A DNA stretch of 57,752 nucleotides from Planctomycetaceae bacterium (GTDB taxonomy: Bacteria > Planctomycetota > Planctomycetia > Pirellulales > Pirellulaceae), in NCBI GenBank assembly GCA_007121535.1, contig SKKK01000262.1:1-57752 (forward strand), given 5' to 3'. A program made the position numbers and the translations under genes. Positions 34,037-43,029 of the stretch are shown here, one piece after another. The notes below the pieces were generated by a model. It ran no database searches. It was not told the DNA's origin and saw only the letters and a program-made list of their open reading frames with translations. Within the stretch, counting starts at the first letter, position 1. Each line of letters opens with the position of its first letter.

Positions 34037-36240
34037 CAGTTCTCTCCTGTCACGGGAAGGAAATCGTGCATGTCTTCGCTCGAATCTGCGGGTTGGATGA
34101 CCAATCGGTCGTCCGCATCGGCCCGCTCGTACGCCTGTCGCACGATGCGCCATTGAGCTTGGACCAGATCTTCGGCAGCCGACTGAAGCTGCTGGTCTTG
34201 AAGATCGATCACGGTCAGCGGCCGAGGCGCCAGCGAGGCGGCCAGATCGGGCAGATCGTAGGCGGTCAGGGCACTGGCCACCACGTCGCCGGCGGTCACG
34301 TTGTAGAAGCGGTTCATGACGACTTCTTGAAACGAGATCAGCGGCTGGACCAACAGCAGCCGGCGCAGCGAATCGTCGAACGCGGCGGCGTGTAACGCGG
34401 GAATGCACGTCGCGCCGTGAGCCACCACGGCCAACTGACGGGTATCGACGTCGGGGCGTTGGTCCAGCAGCGCGGCACAGCGCACGATATCCGCCGCGCG
34501 GATCGCCACCACGCTACGACCGATCTGGACGCCCAGGAAGGCGATGGCATTGTTGACCTGACCTAATTCCCCGATGCCGGACAGATCCGGTGCAAGCACC
34601 GCGTAGCCTTGTTGGACCCATTTCTCCATCTGACCGCCGGGGGCTGCTTCCGCCGCTTTCCCATCGGGGTGCAGGAAGATCAGGCCGGGATGCCGTTCAC
34701 CTTGGTCGGGCACCATCAGCAGCAACGGCAGGATCAATTCGCCTTCGCCGCCGATCACGTACTTTTCCACCACATAGCCCGGCCGTTGATATCGGCCACG
34801 AAAGATGGGCTGCGGTTCGGTCTCGGGCGGCAGGTAGCCCGCGATGTCTTTGGCTGCCGCAACGGCCTGTTGCAGATGACCGCTCAAGTCGCTCTGTCGG
34901 GCCCGGTCGAGCTGGGCGACCCGCTCGATCGCCTCTTGGCGGTTCAGTGAAAACACCGTCTCGCCGCCCAACGAGGTGCTGAGCTGGCCGGTGGGCGTGA
35001 TCGTCAGTTCCTGTTCGCTCAGGATTTCCCGTTCGATGTGTTCCGGGTCGCCCGGCGCTTGCAGGTGCTCTTGGAAGAAAGCGTAGGTCGCCGAATTGTT
35101 CTTGGGCGTAAAGCCGTGTCGATAATCGTCTTCGGCCAGCGATAGATTGGATTCGGCTCCGAGAGCGGCGAACGCGCGGTCGGCTTCCCGAACCACTTCG
35201 CGCGTTCCGTGGATACTGAAAAAGTCGCGTGTCGTCGCCACGACCAAGGTTGGCTTCGGTGCTCGCGCGATCAGCAAATCTCCGTGATCGATGCCATGGG
35301 CCACTCCGTGCAAGAAGTTCTGCTCGGCATCTTGCGGTCCGATGGATGCGAACAGCCAAGCCAGACCGGTGATGTAGCAGGCTGGCGAAGCTGCCGCGAC
35401 GCGATCGTCCATCGCCGCGATGTAACTGGTCTGGGTTCCGCCGCCCGACAGGCCTGTCACGCCGATGCGATCCGGGTCGACTTCATCGCGAGACACCAGA
35501 TAATCGATCGCTCGAATCCCGTCCCACGTAAAGTAACGCGCCGCGCTGCTGCCCGTCAGGAACGCCTGGATGCCCAGATACGAATGTTCGGCCGTCGCAC
35601 CGCCGATCACCGACCGGCCCAGATCCGGATCGTAGTACTGCAATCGCTCGCCTTGCCCGATCGGATCGATCGCGAACACGATGAAGCCCTTGTCCACCAT
35701 GTTCAGCAGGAATTGCTGATACCCGGCGCCGCGAAACGCGATCCCCGTGTGCCCGATCACGTTCAGGATCGTTGGCGCCGGATCCTGCCGTTGGTCGGGG
35801 ATGAACAGGCATCCGGTGACGTAAAAATCCGGCAGCGATTCGAAGACGATCCGCTCGACACGATACCCGTCCTTTTGCAGCACGCTTTTGACTTGGGCAT
35901 TCAGCGGCGTGCGTTCCGGAAAAGGTCCCACGATCCGGTCCAGGGTCTCACGGATCTGCTGCTGATGCTGTTGCCACTGATCCGCCGATTCCAGTTGTTG
36001 CAAGGCCTGGCTTCGCCGATCCAAATGCTCGAAAGCCAGAGAATTCAGGTGCCGCTGCAACCTTTGCGGTGCATCGGACCATTCGATCCACCGTTGAAGG
36101 ACGGTCAGATCCTCCTTCTGGCCCACGGCCGTCGTGGGAACTGCGAACCACGACAGCAGCACGATGACCAAGCTGATTCCCCGGCACAGTCGGCGGGTAT
36201 CGATCCCACCGTTGGACTTTAACACCGCTTTTTGGATCAT
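34036..36240 (-). CDS. Secreted esterase with tandem alpha/beta-hydrolase domains
   Basis: The 734-residue protein carries a signal peptide (LCRGISLVIVLLSWFAVPTTAVG). The first hydrolase domain (about 130-420) is of the acetyl-xylan-esterase/dienelactone-hydrolase-like type. It has TILNVIGHTGIAFRGAG, FIVFAIDPIGQGER and the nucleophile elbow GLSGGG (Ser265), and FTPKNN offers a His region. A second, weaker hydrolase domain (about 500-720) contains PGLIFLHPDG and VVAHGATCIPALHA, in which the usual GxSxG serine is replaced, so it is probably inactive. The ATG at 36240 has AGGAGGAAAG 4 bases upstream. It is the first gene of a coupled pair with the ceramidase-sialidase protein, so both are likely exported for the same substrate. 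Confidence 0.82.
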   Translation of the reverse strand: MIQKAVLKSNGGIDTRRLCRGISLVIVLLSWFAVPTTAVGQKEDLTVLQRWIEWSDAPQRLQRHLNSLAFEHLDRRSQALQQLESADQWQQHQQQIRETLDRIVGPFPERTPLNAQVKSVLQKDGYRVERIVFESLPDFYVTGCLFIPDQRQDPAPTILNVIGHTGIAFRGAGYQQFLLNMVDKGFIVFAIDPIGQGERLQYYDPDLGRSVIGGATAEHSYLGIQAFLTGSSAARYFTWDGIRAIDYLVSRDEVDPDRIGVTGLSGGGTQTSYIAAMDDRVAAASPACYITGLAWLFASIGPQDAEQNFLHGVAHGIDHGDLLIARAPKPTLVVATTRDFFSIHGTREVVREADRAFAALGAESNLSLAEDDYRHGFTPKNNSATYAFFQEHLQAPGDPEHIEREILSEQELTITPTGQLSTSLGGETVFSLNRQEAIERVAQLDRARQSDLSGHLQQAVAAAKDIAGYLPPETEPQPIFRGRYQRPGYVVEKYVIGGEGELILPLLLMVPDQGERHPGLIFLHPDGKAAEAAPGGQMEKWVQQGYAVLAPDLSGIGELGQVNNAIAFLGVQIGRSVVAIRAADIVRCAALLDQRPDVDTRQLAVVAHGATCIPALHAAAFDDSLRRLLLVQPLISFQEVVMNRFYNVTAGDVVASALTAYDLPDLAASLAPRPLTVIDLQDQQLQSAAEDLVQAQWRIVRQAYERADADDRLVIQPADSSEDMHDFLPVTGEN

Positions 36241-36307
36241 GACTTTCCTCCTGTAGTTTTTTCGTGCGTGCGTCTGTTTCACCGAGCCAACCGATTTTGT
36301 AAGGATC

Positions 36308-36418
36308 GGCAAAGAAATCAGCGAGCGGAATGACATTAGCCGTCGTTTCGGAAGGTACCGAAAACCGGCGGCTAGCGCCTTGCCGCTCACGTGTGATCCC
36401 GAACGTCATTTCTTTGCC
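36308..36418. repeat. Family B repeat, single-unit form
   Basis: This is the cleanest copy: left end GGCAAAGAAA (36308-36317), right end TTTCTTTGCC (36409-36418), exact inverses. Between them are GAGCGGAATGACATTAGCCG and AACCGGCGGCTAGCGCCTTG, which pair imperfectly. It occupies part of a 316-base intergenic region between divergent genes. The rest of that gap (36419-36556) contains GC-rich CCCGCAGGCGTTGCCCG and no gene. Confidence 0.85.
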
Positions 36419-36556
36419 AGTCCGAAACAACCCGCAGGCGTTGCCCGTAGTGCCGTACTGCGGGACTTGACGACCGCACGGGTTGCCTTCGGGCGGTAAT
36501 GGATTATTCTAACAGAGAACTTCGCGTCGTTCCAAGCAAGGGGAAAGGACACAGCC

Positions 36557-37273
36557 ATGACCACACAACGCCCTGTTCGCATCGTTCTCGCGCTGGCTCA
36601 CGCCTGTTTGCTTTTGATGCTGTCCGTCGCGCCGGCCTTGGGGACGGATGAAGCCGACGACGGTTTCGTCTCGATGTTCAACGGCCGGGACCTGACCGGC
36701 TGGCAGGGGATGCCCGGCTGGTGGACCGTCGAGGACGGTGCGATCGTCGCCGAGAGTACGCCCGACAAGCCGAGCGATCGGACACACTATTTGTACTGGA
36801 AAGGCGGGGAACCGGCGGATTTCGAGATGATTTGTCTCTATCGTATCGGCGGGGACGGAGGCAACTCGGGAATTCAGTTCCGCAGCGAGCCACGACCGAA
36901 TTGGGACACCTGGGGCTACCAGGCGGATCTGGACACCAACCACGAGTATACGGGCTTCTTGTACCAGCATGGGCGCGGTCTGGTCGCGGGGCGCGGCCAG
37001 CAGGTCGTGATCGATCGCGAGGGCACGAAGACGGTCACCACGTTCGCCGACGGGGATGAGTTGTTGAAGGCAGTCAATGACGACGATTGGAACGAGTATC
37101 GCATCTTGGCGAAAGGCAATCGTATCACGCTGTGGATCAACGGGCAGAAGATGTGCCAAGTGGAAGATCACGAGCCCAAGTACGCGTTGCCCAAAGGCAT
37201 CATTGCCCTGCAGATGCATCGGGGGCCTCCGATGCGCATCGAGTTCAAAGACCTGAGAATCCGTCAGTTTTGA
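36557..37273 (+). CDS. Secreted DUF1080 (3-keto-disaccharide hydrolase-type) protein
   Basis: The 238-residue protein has a signal peptide (IVLALAHACLLLMLSVAPALG) and one DUF1080 domain, a concanavalin-like beta sandwich. It begins GFVSMFNGRDLTGWQG and continues WWTVEDGAIVAES, DFEMICLYRIGGDGGNSGIQ and NEYRILAKGNRITLWINGQK, ending RGPPMRIEFKDLRIRQF, all typical of the family. Members from several phyla cleave 3-keto-glycosides; planctomycete genomes carry dozens, so substrate cannot be inferred. GGAAAGGA precedes the ATG. The stop lies 6 bases from the convergent mnmG stop. Confidence 0.9.
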   Translation: MTTQRPVRIVLALAHACLLLMLSVAPALGTDEADDGFVSMFNGRDLTGWQGMPGWWTVEDGAIVAESTPDKPSDRTHYLYWKGGEPADFEMICLYRIGGDGGNSGIQFRSEPRPNWDTWGYQADLDTNHEYTGFLYQHGRGLVAGRGQQVVIDREGTKTVTTFADGDELLKAVNDDDWNEYRILAKGNRITLWINGQKMCQVEDHEPKYALPKGIIALQMHRGPPMRIEFKDLRIRQF

Positions 37274-37279
37274 CTGGAA

Positions 37280-39124
37280 TCAGTCTAACGAACCAGCCGG
37301 CCTGCCACCGCTCGACAGATTCGCCATCAGCAGCGCGATGTCGGCCGGGGTGATGCCGCTGATTCGACTGGCTTGGTCTAAACTGACGGGTCGAATACGC
37401 GACAGCTTCTGGCGAGCTTCGGCTCGCAAATGAACGATGCGGTCGTAGTCGAATCCGTCGGGGATGCGTTTTTCGGCCAGCCGTTGTTGGCGATCGATCT
37501 GCTGTTGCTGGCGAAAAACGTAACCCGCGTACTTGATGTCGAACGTCACCTGGTCGGCGATCTCGGACGGGACGGTGGCCAGTTCGGGCAGTCGAGCAAC
37601 GATGATTTCCCAGGAGGTGTCCGGGCGTTTCAGCCATTGCGTCAGCGACAGTCCTTCGGTTCGATGGGCGTCCAGCAACTGGCAGACGTGCTGCATCGCC
37701 CGGATCTTCGTCTGCAACCGCTGCCAGCGGTGGTCGTCTACCAAGCCCGCGTCGCGCCCCAGCGGTGTCAGTCGCCGATCGGCGTTGTCGTGCCGCAGCA
37801 ACAGGCGGTACTCGGCGCGGCTGGTGAACATGCGATACGGTTCGTCCACTCCCCGCGTCACCAGATCGTCGATCAGCACCCCCATGTAAGCCTGGTCGCG
37901 ACCCAATACCAACGGCTCGCGGCCTTGCAATTTCAACGCGGCGTTCGCACCGGCGACCAATCCCTGGGCGGCAGCTTCCTCGTAGCCGGTCGTGCCGTTG
38001 ATCTGGCCCGCGAAATAGAGGCCCTCGACCGCTTTGGTCTCCAACGTCGGACGCAACTGGTCGGGAGGACAATAGTCGTATTCGACCGCGTAGCCATAAC
38101 GCATCACGCAAGCTTGCTGCAGGCCGTCGATCTGCCGAAACATTTCGTCTTGGATATCGCGTGGCAGGCTGGTGGAAATGCCGTTTACGTAGATCTCCAG
38201 CGTGTTGCGTCCTTCGGGTTCCAGGAACAACTGGTGACGTTCTTTTTCCGCGAAACGCACCACTTTGTCTTCGATCGACGGACAATAGCGAGGCCCGCTG
38301 GTGTGGATCTGGCCGCTGTACATCGGTGCTCGATGCAGATTGTTACGGATCAGTTCGTGGACCTTGGGGTTGGTATACGTGATCCAACAAGGCACCTGCT
38401 GGACCTCCAGCCGATCGGTCAAGAACGAGAAGGGGCTCGGTGGCTCGTCTCCCGGGTGAAGCTCAAGGCGTCGAAAATCGATCGTCCGGGCGTTTAAGCG
38501 AGCCGGTGTGCCGGTCTTGAAACGCTCGATACGGAATCCGGCTCGGTGCAACGCCCGGCTCAACCCCGACGTCGTGCCCTCGCCGGCTCGGCCTCCGGGC
38601 GTCTTTGCATCGCCGGTATGCATCAATGCCTGCAAGAATGTCCCGGTGGTCAGGATCACCGCATCGGCTCGGTACTCCGCATCTCCCCGGACCACGACAC
38701 CTCGCACACAATCCTGGCCGCCCCGTCGTTCGATCCGCAGATCCTCGACCGTCTCTTGACGCAAGTCCAACCCTTGCTGACTTTCGACGATACGTTTCAT
38801 CTCTGCCTGATAGGCTCTCTTGTCCGCTTGGGCTCGCGGGCCGTGCATGGCGGGGCCTTTGCGACGATTCAACAGGCGGAATTGGATGCCGGTTGCATCG
38901 ATCGCCCGGGCCATCGCACCGCCCAATGCGTCGATTTCGCGAACGATATGACCCTTCGCCACGCCGCCGATCGCCGGATTGCAGCTCATCTGCGCCACGG
39001 TATCCAGATTGGTCGTCAGCAAGGCGACTCGTGCCCCCAGCCGAGCAGCGGCCAGAGCGGCTTCGGTCCCCGCATGACCGGCCCCGATCACCAGCACGTC
39101 ATAATCGTAGACGCAGGCCGTCAT
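37280..39124 (-). CDS. mnmG: tRNA uridine-5-carboxymethylaminomethyl modification enzyme MnmG
   Basis: With MnmE this FAD enzyme installs the cmnm5 group on U34 of certain tRNAs. The 614-residue protein shows the N-terminal FAD loop [21 protein letters not shown], then [20 protein letters not shown] and [20 protein letters not shown] (family signature). [25 protein letters not shown], the second signature [20 protein letters not shown], and a helical C-terminus that interacts with MnmE ([13 protein letters not shown]) follow. The length is normal. The NRDE/TANGO2 gene ends 4 bases upstream, so they share a transcript. MnmE is not in this window. Confidence 0.97.
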   Translation of the reverse strand: MTACVYDYDVLVIGAGHAGTEAALAAARLGARVALLTTNLDTVAQMSCNPAIGGVAKGHIVREIDALGGAMARAIDATGIQFRLLNRRKGPAMHGPRAQADKRAYQAEMKRIVESQQGLDLRQETVEDLRIERRGGQDCVRGVVVRGDAEYRADAVILTTGTFLQALMHTGDAKTPGGRAGEGTTSGLSRALHRAGFRIERFKTGTPARLNARTIDFRRLELHPGDEPPSPFSFLTDRLEVQQVPCWITYTNPKVHELIRNNLHRAPMYSGQIHTSGPRYCPSIEDKVVRFAEKERHQLFLEPEGRNTLEIYVNGISTSLPRDIQDEMFRQIDGLQQACVMRYGYAVEYDYCPPDQLRPTLETKAVEGLYFAGQINGTTGYEEAAAQGLVAGANAALKLQGREPLVLGRDQAYMGVLIDDLVTRGVDEPYRMFTSRAEYRLLLRHDNADRRLTPLGRDAGLVDDHRWQRLQTKIRAMQHVCQLLDAHRTEGLSLTQWLKRPDTSWEIIVARLPELATVPSEIADQVTFDIKYAGYVFRQQQQIDRQQRLAEKRIPDGFDYDRIVHLRAEARQKLSRIRPVSLDQASRISGITPADIALLMANLSSGGRPAGSLD

Positions 39125-39128
39125 CCCA

Positions 39129-39905
39129 CTACGTCTTCGCCGCCTTGGTCCGCGCCTCGCGCAATCCGCGGCTCAAGATGTCCCGCAACATGGGCGAGTA
39201 GTCTTCGAATTTCACCTGGTCCGGCGATCCGTTGGCGAATTGATAAATCGCATCGCGTGGCTTGATACCCAACGCCAACAACGTCGAGCTGACCGTTCCA
39301 TGATCCTCGCTACGGACGATCATCGTCGCACGACCCGGTGGGGATGGCGCCCGCGAAAACACCTTGCTGGCCACCGCCAAAAACTTGACGGGCGAATCCA
39401 GTGTTTGCAGCGTCAGCAGACGATGAGCCAACTGGACGCGATCGTCGCGAGGATCATTGACGTCTTGGCTGGCGATGATGCTCAATCCCTCGTCCAATTC
39501 CACCACATTGGGCTCGTCACCGCCGTGGACGGCCCATGCACTTTCCGCGTCCGCGATGATGTAATTGACGCCCTGGTAGTTTCCCGTCGACAACTCATCC
39601 ATCGCTTTATCCACCGCCTGACGAGACGACTGGGCTCGCAACAGCTCACGGCAAAGTACGCCTCGCGAACGAGGCGCGATCGTGGGCGTCAATTTCGTCC
39701 GGTTACAGCAGGCAACAAACATCCCGTTCTGGTTGACCCCCAACCACGTGCCGCCCGCCTGTTGATCGATGCCGCACAGAACCCGTGGCTTACCCGACTG
39801 GATCGAAGGAACCTGTGATGGTCGATCGTAGAACTCCTCGCGGTTGGCAGCGACAAGGACGGGGGATTCTGGAACCAAACGAAACTGAATCGCAAGTATG
39901 CACAT
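39129..39905 (-). CDS. NRDE/TANGO2 family protein
   Basis: The 258-residue protein starts MCILAIQFR. Cys2 follows the initiator Met, as in the NRDE family, where it is thought to become an N-terminal nucleophile. Then come [15 protein letters not shown] (the NRDE motif), [36 protein letters not shown] and [21 protein letters not shown] selected the ATG at 39905 because it yields the Met-Cys beginning; the frame is open 23 codons further upstream. Bacterial members have unknown roles; the animal homologue TANGO2 is linked to lipid or heme handling. It is the upstream gene of a pair with mnmG. Confidence 0.85.
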   Translation of the reverse strand: MCILAIQFRLVPESPVLVAANREEFYDRPSQVPSIQSGKPRVLCGIDQQAGGTWLGVNQNGMFVACCNRTKLTPTIAPRSRGVLCRELLRAQSSRQAVDKAMDELSTGNYQGVNYIIADAESAWAVHGGDEPNVVELDEGLSIIASQDVNDPRDDRVQLAHRLLTLQTLDSPVKFLAVASKVFSRAPSPPGRATMIVRSEDHGTVSSTLLALGIKPRDAIYQFANGSPDQVKFEDYSPMLRDILSRGLREARTKAAKT

Positions 39906-40267
39906 ATGGCCGATAGTGTCTTCTAAGGTTGAGGGGAGACTGAAAAAATTCTCGTGCTGTCGCAGCGAACACAAACCTTTCCGGTACGAATTTCTTGAGT
40001 TTCACGTCAATGTATTCGGAAAATCAAAGCTCCGACACCTTCTCTCAGGGGGCAAGTATTAGTTTTTTCCATTGTATATGTGGATGTTTCGTGAAACGAC
40101 CGACTTGTTAAACAGGGAAAGATCGCTTAACCTTTAGACGGCCCGGCCTGGGCACCTGCACGGACTCGGTCGGTATCTAGCGATCGTAACCCGAAGCGTT
40201 GGCGAGGAAAGCTACCCCCCAAGAACATTATAAGCCGTCGAAAACGACAGGAAAACATAAACCCGCA
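39906..40267. other. Divergent intergenic region
   Basis: The 362-base region separates the NRDE-mnmG pair from the oxidoreductase gene and should contain promoters for both. Around 40060-40130 it is AT-rich (TTAGTTTTTTCCATTGTATA). A half copy of family C (TAACCCGAAGCGTTGGCGAG) lies at 40186-40207. The frame open from a TTG at 40199 translates that repeat and is not used. No small gene or RNA is evident. Confidence 0.5.
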
Positions 40268-41389
40268 ATGACTGTTCCCGCTCATCAACCGCCGATCCGG
40301 ATCGCCATCGTGGGTGGGGGTGCTGTCAGCGATTACCACCACGTACCGGCGATCCGCTTGGATCCTCGGGCATCGCTGGTTGCTGCCTGCGATGCCGATC
40401 GGCGACTACTTCAAAAGAGGGGATTAGATTGGGGAGTCGACTTGCTGACGACGGACTATCACGAGGTTTGTCGATCGGATCAAGTCGATGCGGTGGTGAT
40501 TGCGACGCCCAATGATACGCACTGTCCGATCGTGATCGAGGCAGCTCGAAATGGCAAGCACATCTTGTGTGAAAAGCCGTTGGGCTTGAATGCCGATCAG
40601 GTTCGTACCATGTACCTTGCGGCCCGCGACGCGGGCGTGGTTCACATGACCGCGTTCACCTACCGATTCGCCCCTTCGATGAGATACATGCGAGACTTGG
40701 CGAAATCCGGGGCGTTAGGGCAATTGCGTCACTTTCGTAGCCAGCGGTTCTTGGATCTTCCAGAGACCAGTTGGGGTTGGCGTCAGTATCAGGACCGAGC
40801 AGGGGCTGGCGATCTGTTCGATATGACCATCCATCGAATCGATTTCGCCATCGATCTGCTCGGGCCACTAAAGTGCATCTGTGGGTCGGTAGCTCGTTTT
40901 GCTGCCAGGGATTGCACGGCAAGTGGCGAACCATGCCCGCCATCTGAGGTAGATGATTGGTCGGCGTTGATTGGTCAGTTCGCCAGTGGCGCGGTCGGCG
41001 TGTGGGAAGGAACCACGCTGGCCAAAGGGTACGGACTGGACGGGTTTGGCCATGAATGGGCGGAAGTCAACGGATCGGACCAATCGGCTGTGTACCGATT
41101 ACACGAGCCGAATAAGCTGTGGTTGGGACGAACCGGGTCCGATTTGGCGCCGGTCGACGTACCGGCGCAATATTTGGTGCCTGCGGGAAGCCCGCGCGAT
41201 CCGAAGTTTGGAGTTCCAGCTACCGTTTTCCGATACGATTTGATGTGGGAATTCGTCTCGGCGATCACCCAGCAGCGGGAAGCGGTCCCCAGTTTTTATG
41301 ACGGTTTGCGGGCTCAGTTGGTCGCTGACGCGGTGCTGCAGTCGCATCAGCGTCGCGTGTGGGTCGAGATTCCCGACGAGCCACGCTAG
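40268..41389 (+). CDS. Gfo/Idh/MocA family oxidoreductase
   Basis: The 373-residue NAD(P)-dependent sugar or cyclitol dehydrogenase has the Rossmann loop RIAIVGGGAVSDYHHVPAI at its N-terminus. AVVIATPNDTHCPIVIEAAR and the signature EKPLGLNADQ, with the conserved Lys of EKP, follow. The C-terminal domain has TAFTYRFAPSMRYMRDL, GDLFDMTIHRIDFAIDLLGP with the DxxxH pattern around the catalytic His, and HEWAEVNGSDQSAVY. The ATG at 40268 gives a normal N-terminus. No signal peptide is present, although some planctomycete relatives have one. Substrate is not predictable. It precedes the FabH-like gene by about 120 bases on the same strand. Confidence 0.9.
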   Translation: MTVPAHQPPIRIAIVGGGAVSDYHHVPAIRLDPRASLVAACDADRRLLQKRGLDWGVDLLTTDYHEVCRSDQVDAVVIATPNDTHCPIVIEAARNGKHILCEKPLGLNADQVRTMYLAARDAGVVHMTAFTYRFAPSMRYMRDLAKSGALGQLRHFRSQRFLDLPETSWGWRQYQDRAGAGDLFDMTIHRIDFAIDLLGPLKCICGSVARFAARDCTASGEPCPPSEVDDWSALIGQFASGAVGVWEGTTLAKGYGLDGFGHEWAEVNGSDQSAVYRLHEPNKLWLGRTGSDLAPVDVPAQYLVPAGSPRDPKFGVPATVFRYDLMWEFVSAITQQREAVPSFYDGLRAQLVADAVLQSHQRRVWVEIPDEPR

Positions 41390-41508
41390 GGAATGCTGGT
41401 ACTGGTTGGATGTTTTGTCGCCGGGTAGGATGATGACACTCGGACGGTAAGGATTTGGGGAAACTTAACCGATGAAGCTCGACCGGAGACGTTCGAGGCA
41501 AATAATAC

Positions 41509-42600
41509 ATGATTACCGAGAATAACACCACGATTCCGACTGCTCGCGCCGGCAAGCGTCGTCGTCGCGTTGATTTGTTGCAGACCAATCACCGAGCCCT
41601 TTCGGGGCGCAGCCGAATCGGTACGTTGATGGGCGTCTGTATCCAAGGAACGGGATCTTTTCTGCCCGAGAACGTGGTAACCAACGGCGACTTGGCAAAG
41701 CTGGGGTATGACGAACAGTGGATCGTTCAGCGAACGGGGATTCACCAGCGACGGCAGGCCCCCCCAGAAATGGCGACCAGCGATATGGCATATCAGGCTG
41801 CGCTTCGGTGTTTGGCCGATGCGCAAGTCGAACCGCACCAGGTCGATTTGATTCTGGTCGCGACGATGACACCCGACAGTCCCATGCCGACGACGGCTTG
41901 CTTGTTACAGCAACGTCTGGGGTGCATTGCCCCGGCGATCGAGTTGAATGCGGCTTGCGCGGGGTTCACGTACGCGCTGGTCACCGGGATGCAGTATGTC
42001 AGGACGGGTTGCAGTCGCTGTGCATTGGTGGTCGGCGCCGACCTGATGTCACGGGCGGTGAATCCAGCAGACGTGCGGACGTATCCGTTGTTCGGCGATG
42101 GGGCCGGCGCCGTCTTGTTGACGGCGGCCAGTGAAGACTGTGGCCTACTGTCGTTCACTTTGGGCACCGAGGGTGATTCGGGTGGTCTGTTGTGTCAGCC
42201 CGGCGGCGGAAGCCGCGAACCGTTGACCGAAGGCGCGTTGGCAGCGGGCCGCCAATACATCCACATGGAAGGCCGATCGGTTTTCAAGTGGGCGGTGCGA
42301 GTGCTGATCGATTCGACTCGCGATGTAATGACGCATGCCCAGCTTGGTCACGAGGATTTAGACTCAGCGATCCTGCACCAGGCGAACGCGCGAATCATCG
42401 AGGCGGCGATCCAGGACCTGGAAATCCCGCGTGAAAAAGTATTGATCAATCTGGATCGGTACGGCAACACTTCGGCGGGCAGCATCCCGATCGTCCTGGA
42501 CGAAGCATGTCGCGCCGGTGGCATCGCTTCGGGAGACCACGTGCTGCTGAACGGTTTCGGCGGCGGCTTCAGTTGGGGAACGGCCATCATGCGGTGGTAA
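41509..42600 (+). CDS. fabH: Beta-ketoacyl-ACP synthase III with N-terminal extension
   Basis: FabH condenses acetyl-CoA (or another acyl-CoA) with malonyl-ACP to start fatty acid synthesis. The protein has 363 residues. The catalytic triad is in place: Cys150 in ELNAACAGFTYAL, His290 in ILHQANARI and Asn320 in RYGNTSAGS. Other family marks are TGIHQRRQAPPEMATSDMA, FGDGAGAVLL and the ending GFGGGFSWGTAIMRW. The core would begin MGVCIQGTGSFLPENVV at residue 41. The extra 40 residues (KRRRRVDLLQTNHRALSGRS) are basic. I kept the upstream ATG because GAGG lies about 12 bases before it and none before the inner ATG. The TAA stop is also the first triplet of a family A repeat. No acpP, fabD or plsX adjoins. 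Confidence 0.9.
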   Translation: MITENNTTIPTARAGKRRRRVDLLQTNHRALSGRSRIGTLMGVCIQGTGSFLPENVVTNGDLAKLGYDEQWIVQRTGIHQRRQAPPEMATSDMAYQAALRCLADAQVEPHQVDLILVATMTPDSPMPTTACLLQQRLGCIAPAIELNAACAGFTYALVTGMQYVRTGCSRCALVVGADLMSRAVNPADVRTYPLFGDGAGAVLLTAASEDCGLLSFTLGTEGDSGGLLCQPGGGSREPLTEGALAAGRQYIHMEGRSVFKWAVRVLIDSTRDVMTHAQLGHEDLDSAILHQANARIIEAAIQDLEIPREKVLINLDRYGNTSAGSIPIVLDEACRAGGIASGDHVLLNGFGGGFSWGTAIMRW

Positions 42601-42732
42601 GCACCCGGCCAGAAGTTTCTTGCCGATTGCGGTAGCCTTGCATAGGGGGACGTAACGGGGGTCGGGAGTCGTTTTCGGCCAACGACCAACCATACAGACA
42701 CGAGTTTACCCGAAAACGACTCCCGACCCCTT
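42598..42732. repeat. Family A repeat, copy 6, starting on the fabH stop
   Basis: TAAGCACCCGGCCAGAAGTT overlaps the fabH stop codon. TTGCCGATTGCGGTAGCC and GGGGGTCGGGAGTCGTTTTC follow, with the inverse CGAAAACGACTCCCGACCCC ending the copy. The head matches the arms of the long element at 24217 closely, including GGTAGCCTTGCAT. It may serve as the fabH terminator. Confidence 0.85.
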
Positions 42733-42775
42733 CCCTTCCGCGCGATTCCACCAAGGAACAGGTAGCCGAGTGCTT

Positions 42776-42867
42776 GAGCGGCACGGCGCTAGACGCCGAC
42801 GTAGGCCGAAAACCGGCGGCTAGTGCCGTGCCGCTCATGTGAAGACCCGAAAACGTCTTTCTTTGCC
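42776..42867. repeat. Family B repeat, left end missing
   Basis: GAGCGGCACGGCGCTAGACG pairs with AACCGGCGGCTAGTGCCGTG and CCGCTCA, and the copy ends with TTTCTTTGCC at 42858-42867. The expected left GGCAAAGAAA was not found, so the copy is probably truncated. It follows copy 6 of family A within the gap to 43020, which otherwise holds nothing recognisable. Confidence 0.8.
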
Positions 42868-43029
42868 ATGATCAGCAGAGTTCGCCTTCCGCTCGCCCAG
42901 TTGCACCGCGAAGTCACCGCGTTGCTCTGTGACCAAGCCATCGCGGCAAGCCGCTGTTCGGGACGTCCCTTCGATTATCTTAAACCGCATCCTGAAACAG
43001 CTATTTCGGGTCATTAGCAAATCAGCGTA

